A stretch of DNA of 64,000 nt from Chiua virens (taxonomy: Eukaryota > Basidiomycota > Agaricomycetes > Boletales > Boletaceae): positions 1,488,001 through 1,552,000 of the forward strand of contig JAHNUO010000003.1 in the NCBI GenBank assembly GCA_019787685.1. Reading direction: 5' to 3'. The number at the start of each line of letters is the position of its first letter. Within the stretch, counting starts at the first letter, position 1. This document shows positions 22,301 to 34,890 of this stretch, piece by piece. A program made the translations under genes and the position numbers. The notes under the pieces were generated by a model. It saw only the letters and a program-made list of their open reading frames with translations. It was not told where the DNA came from and did no database searches.

Positions 22301-23526
22301 TTGATACCTACGCCATGCAGATACCATCGATTCGCAGATGCACACCGAAATCTTCACAACACTTCTGGTTTTCTTGTCTTCTTCCAATCGCGAGATCGTG
22401 AAGTCAATCCTTGGTTACGTTAAGCTTGCGATCCATACGCTGCCGATCGACCTTGTCAAACCATACCTGACCAGTTTGGTTCCTGCGCTTCTGGCATGGT
22501 CTCACGACCACAAGAACCATTTCAAGGCAAAAGTAAGGCATATCTTCGAGCGGATGATACGACGCTTTGGGTGGGAGGATGTATACCAAGCTGCAGGTGA
22601 AGAGGAAGCCTCAAAAGTCCTCGTCAACATCAAGAAGCGGAAGGACAGAGCTAAGCGCAGAAAAGCCCACGAGGAAGAAGGGGAGGAAGAAGAGGAGGTA
22701 ACCATCCCTGCGAGGTGTTTATTGGTTACTGATCGATTCTCAGGGACCATCTAGAAAGGTAGCGACGGGCGATGCCTTTGAAGATGTTCTCTACGGAAGT
22801 GAGAGCGAGCTAGATGAGAGCGACGAGGAAGATCAAGCACCACGTGGAGGTCATCCCAAACGTAAAGGTGGTGACCATGGATTGCGCCTCCGCGTGGACG
22901 ATGACGAACCGATGGACTTGCTGCAAGGCGCTGTTTCACGAATCACCAGTGCGTCATTTTATGAACCGTCTGCGGGGTCGTGCTGATATGACTATCATGC
23001 AGACGCGAAAGGTGACCGCAGGCGAAAACCTGGTCAAGACGCCAGCCGTTTCAAAACTGACGAAGAGAACGGGAAACTGGTCATTCCTGCAGAAGAGTCT
23101 GACTCGGACATCGAGGTCAGCGCTCGCAAGGCTGCCAACGGGGTGGAAGGGAGCGCATATAGGGAAAGTGTCACCTCCGTGGACGGCTTTACACGTGGAC
23201 CCAATGGACGCGTCAAATTCAACAAGGATACGAGGAAGCGCAGACGAGAGAACGTGGACGAGGATGTTGAGATGGCTGATGCCGAAATATCAGCAGAGTC
23301 GAAAAAGAGCAATAAACGACAGTTCTGAAGTGAAGCTTGGCCGCGAATTCAAGGCAAAGGTGTGTCTTCAGTGAAACTGATCCGTATTGACAATGACAAT
23401 ATCGATGTTTAGAAAGCAGGAGGTGATGTTAAAAGGGGGAAAGTCGATCCCTACGCCTATTTACCTCTATCTCAAACTGCGAAAAGAAAAGGCCGCGATC
23501 GGATCGGAATTGCGGGGAAGCGCTGA
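19389..23526 (+). CDS. RRP12: Ribosomal RNA processing protein RRP12 (HEAT repeats, NUC173)
   Basis: Karyopherin-like HEAT-repeat protein needed for 40S and 60S pre-ribosome maturation and export. Begins METALAKIRPHVSSSLPHQKTP, followed by helical repeats such as DPRPKVRKRAIDLVDDVL. The conserved central NUC173 region starts around RLGNPYLSQSSYSILSDLL and continues through GPAVVLEAIPL and REPRAFLLPML. Later blocks: LLLPFLETQEM, KRGYKILAKVW, EKARSAAFELIVCMG, SASINEYMTMVAGGLAG, ISATVTAVSRLVFEFK and KHIFERM-type KVRHIFERMIRRFGW. The tail is acidic then lysine/arginine-rich (KVDPYAYLPLSQTAKRKGRD) as usual for RRP12. One extra base near 23323-23326 (RQF/EVKL) is bridged. At least eight introns. 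URB1, another ribosome-biogenesis gene, lies 2.2 kb downstream on the same strand. Confidence 0.93.
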
Positions 23527-23582
23527 CACTCTTACGTGTAGAGTTAGTAGATATCCATTTTGTCGCGACGTAACGCACTGTG

Positions 23583-24598
23583 TTAACCATACAACGTCTG
23601 GTCATGCGGTGTGCCAAAAAGACCGTGAGCCCATGCTGTGGGTTGTGTCCAGGTTGGTATGATTGTTGCACCCAGTGCCTTGGCTACCACAGTCGCGAGG
23701 AGTTGTGCATCTAACCTGTTGTCTCCTTCCATGGCATATTGCAATAAGAAAACGGTTGGTATCTGCCATGAATCGGGGATGGATGATAGCAGTCTGTGTG
23801 CAATACCGCCACCAGGGATGAATGGCACATGCCAGGAACTGCCCTTGGCACGGATATCTTGCGACACTGGCGAAGAATAGGGGGGACTGGTAACTCAGCG
23901 AGGGAGGCGAGCGGGCCCCCACTCAGAGGTGGGGATACTGGAGGTTGAATGAACACCGTTGGTGTGCTGTGAAAGAAGCACAATTGAGGTAGCAGTACGT
24001 CATTGTGACCGCATACGTACAACATTTGCGCGTCCGTTCTGTCAATCGTGTCGACCCCTCCTACGAATACCACCGCAGATACGCCAGAGTTGCGGATGAA
24101 CTCGAGGAGTACGTCAGTGAAATTTTGTTTGAACGTCTGCCAGAGATGGTCGAGGTGACTGGGAGATATCCTCTCCGTGGGTACGGGCTTACCTTGAGCA
24201 CGGGGGAGCGTTGCTGGATCACCGCGATCTGGCTGTTCGCCTCGCCGAACACTACCCGGTTGGATACAACACGTTCAGCCCCAGTCGGATGTCGCTGAGT
24301 GTCGGCAGTGGCATAGGCGACGGCTTACGTTCAATGGGGGTAGTCAAACCCGGAGCGCCGTCCTCACATGCACCGACCACGGGAACCAAATATTTTGGGT
24401 CGAAGACGCCAACGCGATCGAGTTTGTGGGACGCGATGAGCAGATCAGCCGCGAGTTGTGCGACATTTCCGACAGATACTATGGGCTGGGTGCGATCATG
24501 AAGTCCTCTCCAGGGAATGGTCCAGGCGCACTACTCACCACGAGCAGCACCCTGCCTGAAAGTTTGAACGTAGCGGTAAGAGGTCGATAGAAAGACAT
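23583..24598 (-). CDS. Proteasome assembly chaperone 2 (PAC2/PSMG2-like)
   Basis: With PAC1, PAC2 escorts alpha-ring assembly of the 20S proteasome. Start at 24598 (MSFYRPLT). After intron 1 the chaperone core reads PIVSVGNVAQLAADLLI and RVGVFDPKYLVPVVG; then VFGEANSQIAVIQQRSPVLK; HLDHLWQTFKQ with SAVVFVGGVDTIDRTDAQML. The last exon carries IPGGGIAHRLLSSI, LLQYAMEGDNRLDAQLLA and the family-end pattern PTAWAHGLFGTPHD followed by TLYG. Length about 270 residues, as in fungi. Five introns. A one-base phase discrepancy near 24150 at the VLK/HLDHL junction is either a small splice-site misreading on my part or another indel. Confidence 0.8.
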
Positions 24599-25698
24599 GA
24601 GGTATGTTTGTCACGGTAGTAGTCACTCCGAGTCGGCAATGCACATGATTGTGTTTATCGTGGGAATTAGTGGTGACAGCCGCTAGCCAGGTTCATTCTC
24701 GGACTACGATCAGACTTGTTCTACTAAACCCCTGAACCGCCTATTACAAGACATCGCCTGGGGCGCGTTCACCTTCAGTTCTACCCGTCTCGCACTGGCC
24801 ATCCATGAAGCCAGGCCGTTCGATGACCTATACCATCACTGTGAGCTCTTACCCGCTTGTTTCAGGTCCCAGGACGAGGCCTGTTTTCTGATCTGGTTCG
24901 CGGTGGTCTGGAATTGGGATCTTGCACGCGCGCGCTGCTTCACCTCACCTCGGTGTTCTAACTTCTGGGTGGATCTCCGTGTCGATGCTAGATCACGATC
25001 GCGAGGCTCCTCGGCGACTTTTTTTGACACCTGGATAAAGTCACATGTTAATACGTTTCTTGACGCGCGTGAGTGGGTGCCAGCGAGCGTGGTTCTTTCA
25101 CCTCGTGGGTCGATGAACGTGTCGGGGGACAATTTATGAATATAAATTTGGCGAGCCCTCTTGGTTTACGAGTCACTGCCAGGTCAACCGGTCAGGGCAG
25201 AGTCATGTAAGTGGGTGTTGCCAACTTCGCTCGAGTTCATTGATACAATGGTAACTTCAAGTTGGTAAACGATTCCAGCGTAAGCTTTTCTGTCGATGCG
25301 GATGACGTAGAAGGCAACCCTCTGGGTCTAAACCTTGCGGACAGCCAGGGCAGTCCAAGTACTTGTGGCAGTGGACCATTCCTAGCGTACTTAACTTGAC
25401 ATAAATGCATCAGGTATGATCCAACGGCAGTTTTTCATTGGATCACATGTGATCCATTTATTTCAAGTTACGTCTCAAGATCTCACATTTAAGCCTGTGC
25501 TAAATATTGATGCAGCCGTCGTGTGAGTTATGAACTCAACATTTTGTAGTCCAATTACGCGCAATTACAGCAATTATTTAGCCTAATTAAGTAATTGATC
25601 AAAATTTTTGGCTGGAGTTGTTTGGCAAAGGCTTTAGATCCAAACAACCGCCTACCATTTGAGATCGTGACGCGGGCATAAAAGTTTTTAGCCCAGTG
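24599..25698. other. 1.1-kb spacer between divergent PAC2 and URB1
   Basis: The longest spacer in this half of the window. A frame open from about 24690 to 25139 (+) has no ATG and no motif I recognise; another from about 25240 to 25400 (+) reads like ordinary protein (DSSVSFSVDADDVEGNPLG) but is short and also lacks a start. These could be relics of a decayed gene or chance. The part beyond 25380 is AT-rich and contains a 16-bp palindrome at 25440-25455. Confidence 0.45.
25440..25455. repeat. 16-bp perfect palindrome
   Basis: GGATCACATGTGATCC equals its own reverse complement. It lies about 245 bp upstream of the URB1 start in AT-rich DNA. A dimeric transcription factor site is possible; CACATG/CATGTG is an E-box-like core. 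Function not shown. Confidence 0.6.
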
Positions 25699-28600
25699 AT
25701 GCCCCACCCTCCAAAAGGCCCGCCCCCAAAAAGGGCCAAACTTGTTTCTCAGATCCCTGATTTATTCACCTTCACCAATGCCCACGATATCGAACAGGCC
25801 CTCCATCCTACCCAGGATCAAAATGTGCTCTCCAAAGGTCCGTCATGGTATTATATGACACATTACCTGCTGTTTCATCTTTCCATACAGGTCTTTTTGC
25901 GCTGCGGTCCAAGTTATCCGTGAAGCCAAGCGAGGTCGTGGCCCCGCACGACGAACGTCTCTCTTTGGCCAAACTTTGGATGGTGAGCTCACCTGCCGCT
26001 GAAGGCCTCTTCGATATCTGGGGAGCGGTCAGCGAAGTATGTCTTTAATTCGATGTAATTCCATGAACTAAGCACTTGTCAGATGTCGATACAAGCCCTG
26101 GTCACATCGCTCTTCTCCACGTTGCTCTCACTGTTCTCGTGTCACCTCCCGGATCACATGCATGGCATTTCCATCATCAAGACGGTCCTTTCTCCTCAGT
26201 GGCTACGGAGATTGAACTCGTACATCAGTGGTAGTCCACAACGAGCTCATCCTCAGTACGCTTAAGCTGTTCCACACCATCTCGACATTTGGAAGCGGGA
26301 GAGAGAGAAAGTCGGTCTTTGAAGCGTTTCCTTGGGACAACAAGGTATGCTTTGTCGTAGCTACCCTGACCTTTGACAGCTCATTCCACTACAGAACCTA
26401 CCGAAATTGCTACACATGCGGAGAAGGGGGAAGGAGAGTGAAAGAGGCGATATTCTCGACCGACCTGGTAAGCCCCACTCGCACGCCCGTCTGCCTTGAA
26501 CTTACCGGGACAGAGAAGACATTCGCACGTACTACGTCTTGTTTGTCTTGTCTATGGCCGACCAGGATGCACCATCGTCTATCAAGACAGCGTTCCTGGA
26601 AGCAACGGCGCGAAGGTGTTCACGAGTATATTCAAGGGCCTGGTTCAAGATCATTACACCCTGGTACAAAAGGTTCTCCTAGTTTGCTGGGAGGGCGTTT
26701 GGTCAGATCCGAAAATCAAACGAACTGCGAAGCTTGGTTTGTTCAACGAATTGACCGTCTCGCATGTGAGCCTTGTTTTCGTGGTGTTGCATGGCGTATT
26801 CTGAGACAGAATAGCTTTTAAAATTGTACGATCGCGCTGCCGCAGAAAGCTCAGGAGGAGAGCAAGTCCCCGCTGATATCGTCCACCACTTCCTCTTGGC
26901 TATATGCACGCATCCTGGACAAGGCATCTGTTTTAGAGACCGTGGGTGGTACCCTCGGGAGACTGACGATGGTGGTGATATTGATCAAGATGATATCCAA
27001 GACACTCGCCAAAAGGATGGATATGCTGGCAAGATACACAATAAAATTTTGGCGAACGTGTTACGGGTGCTCAAAGTGAACGAAGATCCTCGGCAACAGG
27101 AGTTGGCACTCAGGATAACCGCAGCATGTCCGGAGCTCGTTGCAGGGTGCGCGCACCTGCAGTCCTAATGAGCAACTCAAAAGGAATTGATGTCCACATC
27201 AGGTATTGGTCTGCAGCATCACTCACGCTCGAGCCGCGCCTTTCTTCAAAATGGATCGCCAATATCGCTTTCGCAGGGCAAGTTATCTCTCAGCCAATTC
27301 CTGTAGCTTCGTTCCATTTGTCCGGAAGCGACGAACTTTACAACCCTACCCCTCCGCCACTCTCGATCATTATGGGGAACTTGCTTCCTTCGGTGGGCAC
27401 GAAGACATTGTTTACGAAGGGACTGCAAGCCGCTTCGACCGCCATCGTTCAGCACTGTACCGCACTTGTACTCGCCAAATGCCTGCGAAAGCTTGCTGAT
27501 GTGGTTCGTGTCTTCGAGACACTAGAGGCCGCGCTCGAGGAAGACGAGGAAGAAGGTCAATGGAGTCGCCGGCGAAGAGAAGTAGAAAAAGAAGCGAGGC
27601 GGCGCGTGCCTGAGTTCCAAGTTATTGTCGCGTTTTCGCAGCAGACTTCAGCTTCTACATACACGACCAAGCACGCGTTGTTGAGCGAGAGTGCGCAGAG
27701 GCTTTTGGGGCTATACCAAGAATGCTTACCGGATGTTGTCGCGGAAGCTAGGTTCGAGGTAGGAAAGCTGGTCCTGAACTTGGTCGAAGGCTCCTTGGCC
27801 TCGCTTTCGGGCGATCATGAGGATGGCTTGAAGGAACCAGAAGGCCAGCGGAAAGAAGCTTCCACAGCACTGCAGAGCGTGAAGCATCTGCATGTTCTCC
27901 GTCTGCTGAGTGGAAGCGACCAGTTTGCCTGGGGTGGAAAGGTTGGTGAGTGAACCTACTCTACTGTGTCGTTGTCTATAACAGTCGCTCTTGCTCCCAG
28001 CTTCTTCATCTCACACGTATTTTTATGTCCTCCTAAAAACGTTCTGCAATAGCCGCGTGCGCGCGCTGCGTACAACAGTGAAGGAACTTTTGCAGCACGT
28101 TCTTTCCGAGAGTGTGCTATTCCAGGAGGATCCAAACGAAGTGGAGACTTGGCTCGGTGCACTACCATTCCACTTTGTACGCAGAGGACAAGGTACCGAA
28201 GCTCCTGATGGTGCTCCGCTTACAGATGAGGTCGAGTCCGTCGTGTCTTTCCTCGACGACTGCACCCAACGGTGTCTCAAGACACCATACCGCTACATGG
28301 AATCCATGTCTACTTTCATACAATCTTCCAAACCTGAGAACCATCGAGGAGAATTCGCTAGCCCCTTGCTCATGACAGTACTTGAGCAGGTCCTCGCCAA
28401 AGTGGGTGGACAATTGATGGCGGCCTCGGACGCTCTTGCTATCGTTTCATTCTTTCGGCGACTAGTGGTCGTGCTTGCAACCAAGCAAGAGCACTTCTGG
28501 ATACCATAGTCTCCTTGCGATACTCGATCAGCTGGACGGCAGCCTTGCTGCTGGACAACCATTTCCGGATCATCCAAGTATCTGTTTTGGTATGAGACGA

Positions 28601-31600
28601 GAGTTATCCATTGCGAGGGCCTGTCTCCGTCACTTTCAGGGAGACTGCTGCCAGTGTGCGATGCAGGAGCCAAGCGAGGGGACGATCGCGACCTTCCTTG
28701 ATCGCATCGAGCAAATGCCCATTCGTAAGTCCCGTTTCTCTACGATCGAAACGATTGCTTCGTTTGCTCACCACTGCTTCCTTCGGTCCCATCGTAGCTC
28801 CGTCAGAAAGTGCTCGCATGACGAGTGCGTTTGAACTGGTGGATTGGGTTCGTTTAGTGGATGTCAAGCCTTCCGCCTCCGACATTTCTCGCCTCGCGGC
28901 TGTTGTTCGGCGATTTTATGAGCCAGCCATTTGGGCTCTGATCAATTACCTCCATCCCTCTGACGGTCACTTGTGGGAGTCGGATATTTTGAAGGATTTC
29001 CATGATTGGTAAGAGATCCCCTGTTTCTCTCCGCTGTTCATTCACTCCCCTGTTATTGGAAGGCCTTCTACCGTCGACACATTTGGCTGGTTGTACTTTC
29101 ATTCCAGTCTCCCGCAGCTGCAAGACCGACAAACGCGGGCTATCCTCCTGATGGCATTATATGCGCAGCCTGTGACTCTAATTCGTCTCGAGTATGCGAT
29201 TTGCCTGATCACCCACGGCGTGGCCGTCGCCCTAGGTCGTGACGACCTCACATCCGCACTCCTTTTCCTCTTAGCCGATATATTAGCAAGGGCGAGGGAC
29301 TCTTTAAGCGGGAAAGACGTCCGGCGACTGAAGGCGACCGTTATACAGTCTGATACTATACAGGGACTTTGTGTATCCCACAAACTCGCGGTGAAGGTCA
29401 ACGAAGGTGCGGCTTTGCTGTCATGGAGGGTTTAGCACTAGCGCATAACTTGCACTACAGCGATCGGGAAATTCATTCGTGCGTCGTTCGACCCCACCGA
29501 TGCAGAGGACCAGATCTTGCTGTCGTCGATTGGTTTTCACTGGGCGGAAATGATGATAACATGGCTCACGTCAGATCGATATGACGACGTGAGTAATACT
29601 TATTTCCCCTCTAAACTCGCTAACAATGAGTTTACACAGCTCCTAGAGCCGAGGCATGTGCGGCCTTGGGTCAGCTTCATGGGTACCGAACAGTTACTTG
29701 ATGCGATCGAGATCATACAAACCTCGTACAGAGGTACCATGATCATCGACGTCATAGAGGACATCCTCGGTACTCTTCAGTCTAGGTCACAAGGTTCTAT
29801 TCCGAGGATCTCAACGCAAGTACTCATAAGATTGCACGCCTCGCTCCCTCAGTCTTATCTGGTCGAGGACATGCTCTCTGCGGTGCTCGCGTCTCAGCTC
29901 CCCTCAGGGCTCGATGGTCAGATTGTGTTTGTCGAGGGACAGTCTCTTTCTACCCTTCTTTCCGGTACCAAACTACCCCACCAGAGTGATCTTCGGTCTC
30001 TCCCATCCAACTTGATTTCACGATTCCTTGAGAAGGAATTTTGGATAGACTCCACAGGAAACGTCATTATCACCCTCTTGTACTCTGACCCTGCCTCTCT
30101 ACAAGCTTACGTGACGTGGCTCAACAGCAAAACGTGGACTCGGCTTGTTGGTGTCCATACGTTCGCCTCAACGCTTGCGGCCTTTCTAGAGTGCACTGGA
30201 TTGACAGGCGGGAACCTGTCACAGGTCGACGACGACATTCTCGTTGGTTTATTGGACCAACTCTTTCCGGGCGAAGGGCGTCATGGCTGTAGCCATACGC
30301 GTAGTTTCGAGTGCATACACAAGATACTGGAGCTATCAGGCACTAGAACAGCTCGACTGGTGTCTGTATTGCAGGAACACATACAAGGTTGCCCTATCAT
30401 GGATCTCACATTCGAAATGTCATTTCTCGCTCGCAAGCTTCTTAAAGTCCCTGGCTGTGACACTCTCACGACAACTATTGTCGATCGTGCTTTACAGTGG
30501 GCTGTTCGACACCCTTTCTGATGATGCTGGTGATTCGGAGGACTCGATTATGGTAGTGGAAAATCTGAGTGGGTGATTTGGAACTTACTTTGTCATAACC
30601 GACTCAATGGTTTGCAGAACATATTGCTTCGCACCAAAAGACACTCAAACCGTACTTGGTTGAACCATTGCTGACTACTTTGATTCAAAATCGTCTCTCA
30701 GATGCGAGCATGCTCGACCTAGGCTGCCGCATTGGTGGCCCAAACGCCGCTTAAGGTAAGCTGGAGCATACCCCTTGTTCGATCTCTTCTCTTCATCGCA
30801 CCCATCTCCGCCCTCTAGCCTATTGTCGTCAACCGGCTTTTGCAGAACGTTCTCCAACACCGCGATTTCGTCTCAATCTGCGGAAAGCACGCTAGCCGAT
30901 CCCAGCGGAATCGAATTACACGTTTACTGGAGGCACTCTTTTGGCTTCATCCTGCAAATACTTGCCAGCCTTCGCACGTTGAACCCCTCTTTCAGGTATA
31001 CGGAGGAACGATGTCGGCGCCCGACAGACGGCTTCTCTCGATCATGAGACTATTCGAAGAAGAAAAGCGTATTTCGTTGTCCACTTTCTTTTCTCGGTGG
31101 TCTCCGTCCACAGACGCGACTGTGTCGGATGCACTCGAGGTCGTCCAGAACTTTGACCCTATCTATATGCTTCGAACGTGCCTTGCGTTCCCTCTGTGGA
31201 GACGGTTCGGGAAAGAGAAAGGCGCGAGGGATGGTCCCGCGGATGACTCCATGTACGACCCGCTGATGGTGATCGTGTTGTCTGCACAGATGCTTGTTAC
31301 GTGTCTTCCCACAACCCCACTAGGCTGGGTCAAGATGTTCCGGAGTAACGTTGTCAGCCTTCTGATTCGATGTCTCTCTTCGAAAGATCCGAACATACGT
31401 GCGACAGCCCTTTGTCAGATCGCGAGTGTCTGGGAGGGCGTACAAGTGAGTGGCTCAGCCCTGATGGTTTATTTATTTATACAAACCCCCGGATCAGAAA
31501 TCGAACATGCACGAAACGCTTCAAGTCGTATATGTGTTACGTCTGTTTAGGAATGCAGTGGGTCCACTTGAGAATGTGGATAGCCCACCGCGACGTCTCC

Positions 31601-32703
31601 CGACGTTCACAACGCTCATCTTGCTACACGCTCTTCGCGGCATCTTTTACCCATCGAATTTCATCTACCCACGCACCGCGCGTTTCCTGCTTCAACGCCC
31701 TGAGCTTGATGTGTCTGACGTGCCGATGCTATTCGGCATGCTTTACAGCAATTCGGACGATTGGAAAAAGGAACGAGGGTGGATGTTAAAGATGTTGGGC
31801 GATGGTATGGCAAGTACCAATGATTGGAGTGTGCTAAAGCGGCGACACACGTGGGATTTGGTGGCGAGTCTTTTCCAAAGCTCCAGGCACGATGGTGCAG
31901 TGCGCGTTTGGATTTTAGAGGTCAGTGGTCCGGTTTGTCTCGACACGCCCGCCTGATTGACAGTTCTTTGGGGAACGGAAATAGATTCTAGCCAACCTGA
32001 CGTGCAACACACAAGCATGCACGTCGCTCGTCCTCAAGTCCTCCCTATTATCGTGGATCGAGATGCAGCTAGAGGATAGCCCAACCAGAGAATCGATGGC
32101 ATGGCTCCGGATTTTGGAAAACATTCTCGTCGCGGCCGATACATCCAAGTTGACTCGTGCGACGGGACATCAATGGCATTCGACGTTATGTCGATGCATA
32201 TCCTCTCTCCTACGTAACAAAGGTGACAGTCGTGCGTTCTCATCCCGAGTCGATCGCTTATACGGCTTTTTGTCAGGCAAAGAACCGACTATTCTCCACC
32301 AATGCGCTTTGGTCGTCTTGCGGCTTAGCCTGATCCCAGATATACCTGGTCATACCCTCCTTGGTGTCCTCTGCCGCACCGCAGAGGACCTCCGACGCTC
32401 TGAATCCAGCATTGAGCTCCACCGATTGCCACTCACACGGGACTGTTTGCAGCCGCAGCCGCTACCCCCACACCGCGCACAAGGGCTGCATGACATACCC
32501 GCAGCGGTGGAATCGCTCTGGATGTGGGGCCAGATCGTGGAGACGCTTTGGCGGGCTGCCATGTCTCTGGACAAGGGGACGCCTGTGTGGGGGATGTTGA
32601 CGCGGAGGCTGATCGTTTGGAGGGCGCTTATTGGGGAGGATGGGAGTCAAGTTGGAGAGTGGGCGAGGAAGGAGGCCGTGCGTGCACTCCATGCTTGCTA
32701 GTT
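25699..32703 (+). CDS. URB1: Nucleolar pre-ribosomal-associated protein URB1/NPA1
   Basis: Very large helical-repeat protein of early 60S pre-ribosomal particles. Start at 25699 (MPHPPKGPPPKRAKL, a nuclear-type basic start). The N-terminal NPA1 region includes FALRSKLSVKPSE, ERLSLAKLWMVSS, AEGLFDIWG, QWLRRLNSYISG and STLKLFHTIS, then FTSIFKGLVQDHY, KVLLVCWEGVWSD, KLGLFNELTVSH, HHFLLAICTHPG. The middle has PLSIIMGNLLPS and LVLAKCLRKLADVV. The C-terminal half continues with long helices to VRALHAC at 32703, including WILEVSGPVCLD-like and WAQ-type WGQIVETLW. At least 18 introns, about 2,000 residues. One frame slip is evident near 26613; others probably exist in regions I could not fully splice. 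Assignment rests on the N-terminal blocks plus size and order. Confidence 0.8.
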
Positions 32704-33413
32704 CGGAGGTGGGATTTAGCGTTCAGCTTTCTTACTGTTCCGGATCAGCTTACGACAAAATTATTCTACGGAATATCAAAAATCGAGATTTCGTCAATCC
32801 AGAAGGACCCCTGGCAGACGATCTTAAGTACCCTTCCAGCTACTTCTGTCTGGCGTGATGCTCTAATGTGCATGGACGATATAAATCTGGCGAGTCGTCC
32901 GATAGTGACAGTGAAGGAATGCTTTGATGGTGGAATATGAAGTTGGGGGAGGACCGTTTGCAGTCCGCCTTCGTTCCTCATAGCGTCAGCTGAGATCGTC
33001 TCCCTCGTTTCTGTGCGCGCTTACCAGTCCGTCCCGCAGTGTGAGGAGGCATACTCCCTCTGCCGGTCGCGCAGTCTCCTCAGGGTGCCACATCGCGCCT
33101 CCTATCGCAGTATATAACGCACTGGAACATGTTTCACGCTGCATTTATGTAAGCTGCTACATCACTTCAGTGCGAGACGGGTAGAGGTGAAGGTAACGCG
33201 CCCCGGGACGATGCCTCGATCCATATTTTCTTCAATAATATTGACACTAAGCCTTGTGGAGAGGCCGTGGCAGCCTGAAATGGTCATATATTGGAATAGT
33301 GCCGAAGGGCCGGGCCAAGGCCATTGAAGGACCTTCAGACAAAAATACCACCCACTCCATTCACCGACCACGACCAAACCAACCCCAGGTAATTAGGTAA
33401 CGCAAAGCAGAGC
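32704..33413. other. Convergent 3' spacer, URB1 / seven-TM gene
   Basis: About 710 bp. Short frames on both strands lack motifs. No RNA gene or repeat found. It probably contains both 3' untranslated regions. Confidence 0.4.
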
Positions 33414-34890
33414 TCAAACTCGACCTGCACAGTCCCTAAGCTCTTCAAGTGAGATCACCTCTGTGTCTCCTTCCACGATCTGTCCCTGCACCCTGACACC
33501 GTCCGCGTACGCGATCGCAGACATGGTTCGGGCTGATAGCATGATCCCGAACTCACTGTCGATGTTCTGATAGCGGTGGACTTCCGGTCGTGCAGCTCGC
33601 GTATGTCGATGATGAACCGGGGCAATGTGGCGAACAAAAGCACGATGGTCGAACAGTCCAACAAGAACGCCATTGTATCGGATAAAGCCACATATCCCCA
33701 GAATATCAATGTGCGGATATCGTATGACATGTGCCTGATCAAGTGGAAGATTTCGTTCGAGCCATGGGTTTTTGCGCATATGTTATTCGAAAATCGACCG
33801 AGAAGAATCGTAAGTCGAAGACCAATGGACGGAGAAGGTTACGGAAAAGTAAAACCGTACACAAGAAAATAAAGAATACCATTCACTAATAGTAGCTTGA
33901 TGTACCGATTAGGCCGCCACTGCTTTGTTGCCCTGTACATTTCAAGAGATAGCCCAAATGACTGAACGACGGGGAGGGCCAACAATATGGCACTGAGTAT
34001 GAAATGTGAAATAACGGGGAACCAGGGGGAGAATGGTGAGTACAGCATAGCGTCACAAATTGAGGTGTTTAGCACGTGGGTAATCGTCACTTGGGGGACG
34101 GTCGACAGTGAGTCAACAATCTGCTAAGTGGAGCTGACAACCTACTGGACAAGTTGGCCATCCCATAGAAAACTAAAGTAATGATGGTTTGTGGCACATA
34201 TATTGAGAGGAGAACACCAAGGATTATCCTGGATTGTTTCCACATTGCGTAAACGCGCAGAATCATCAATACTGTGATTGGACTTCATCATGATAAAGAT
34301 GAAGAAAGGAGAAGGGGAACCTCACGGCCGGCAGCAGCACGAAATAGCTGCAATGTCCACATGGCTGCGAAATAAAATACCGCGCCTTTGAAAATCCACG
34401 CCTTGGTCTGACAATATAATGTGCCAATGAAGTGATGTGGTTGCTTACACCTATCCATTTATTAGCAATCAAGTTGCAAGTGCGATTCGGATACATACGT
34501 CTATCAGAGCATGTTCAAATTCATTAGGACCGTACAAGGAATAGCGCAGAGATACTGACTGTGACAGAGTTGAAAGAAGCAAAACCAACTACAGTATCTG
34601 ACCAGTCCGTCACACCGATAATATATGCTTGTTCAGCAACGTACGGAAAACATATGCTCTTAAAACATGGACTCGAAGTCAGCCAGATTGCATAATAATC
34701 ACGGTAAACCCACGCAGAGTGACAAAGGCCAAGATAACGGACCTACGGCAAATCAGTTTGCGCCACACAGTCGCACTTTGTAATCTGATCCTCACGAATA
34801 CAAACAGAGTTGAGACCCAGGACCAGGGCCTGCGCTATGGTGTGGTGTTATCAGGGTTGTGATACCAGACTCGATGCCACCAAATTACCC
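33414..34890 (-). CDS. Fungal multi-pass (probably seven-TM) membrane protein
   Basis: Core TM blocks are clear: AWIFKGAVFYFAAMW (about 34390), MMILRVYAMWKQSRIILGVL, QTIITLVFYGMANL, then an intron to TITHVLNTSICDAML, VISHFILSAILLALPVV, QWRPNRYIKLLLVNGILYF, and DTMAFLLDCSTIVLLFATLP with PRFIIDIRELHDR. The motif ILRVYAMW plus the RPNRY...GILYF end block is typical of a large family of basidiomycete seven-TM proteins with no proven function (DUF6533-like). The 3' end is at 33414. The 5' end is uncertain: hydrophobic exons such as VILAFVTLRGFTVIIM (about 34720) suggest it begins at or beyond 34890, perhaps near 35290. At least five introns. Confidence 0.55.
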
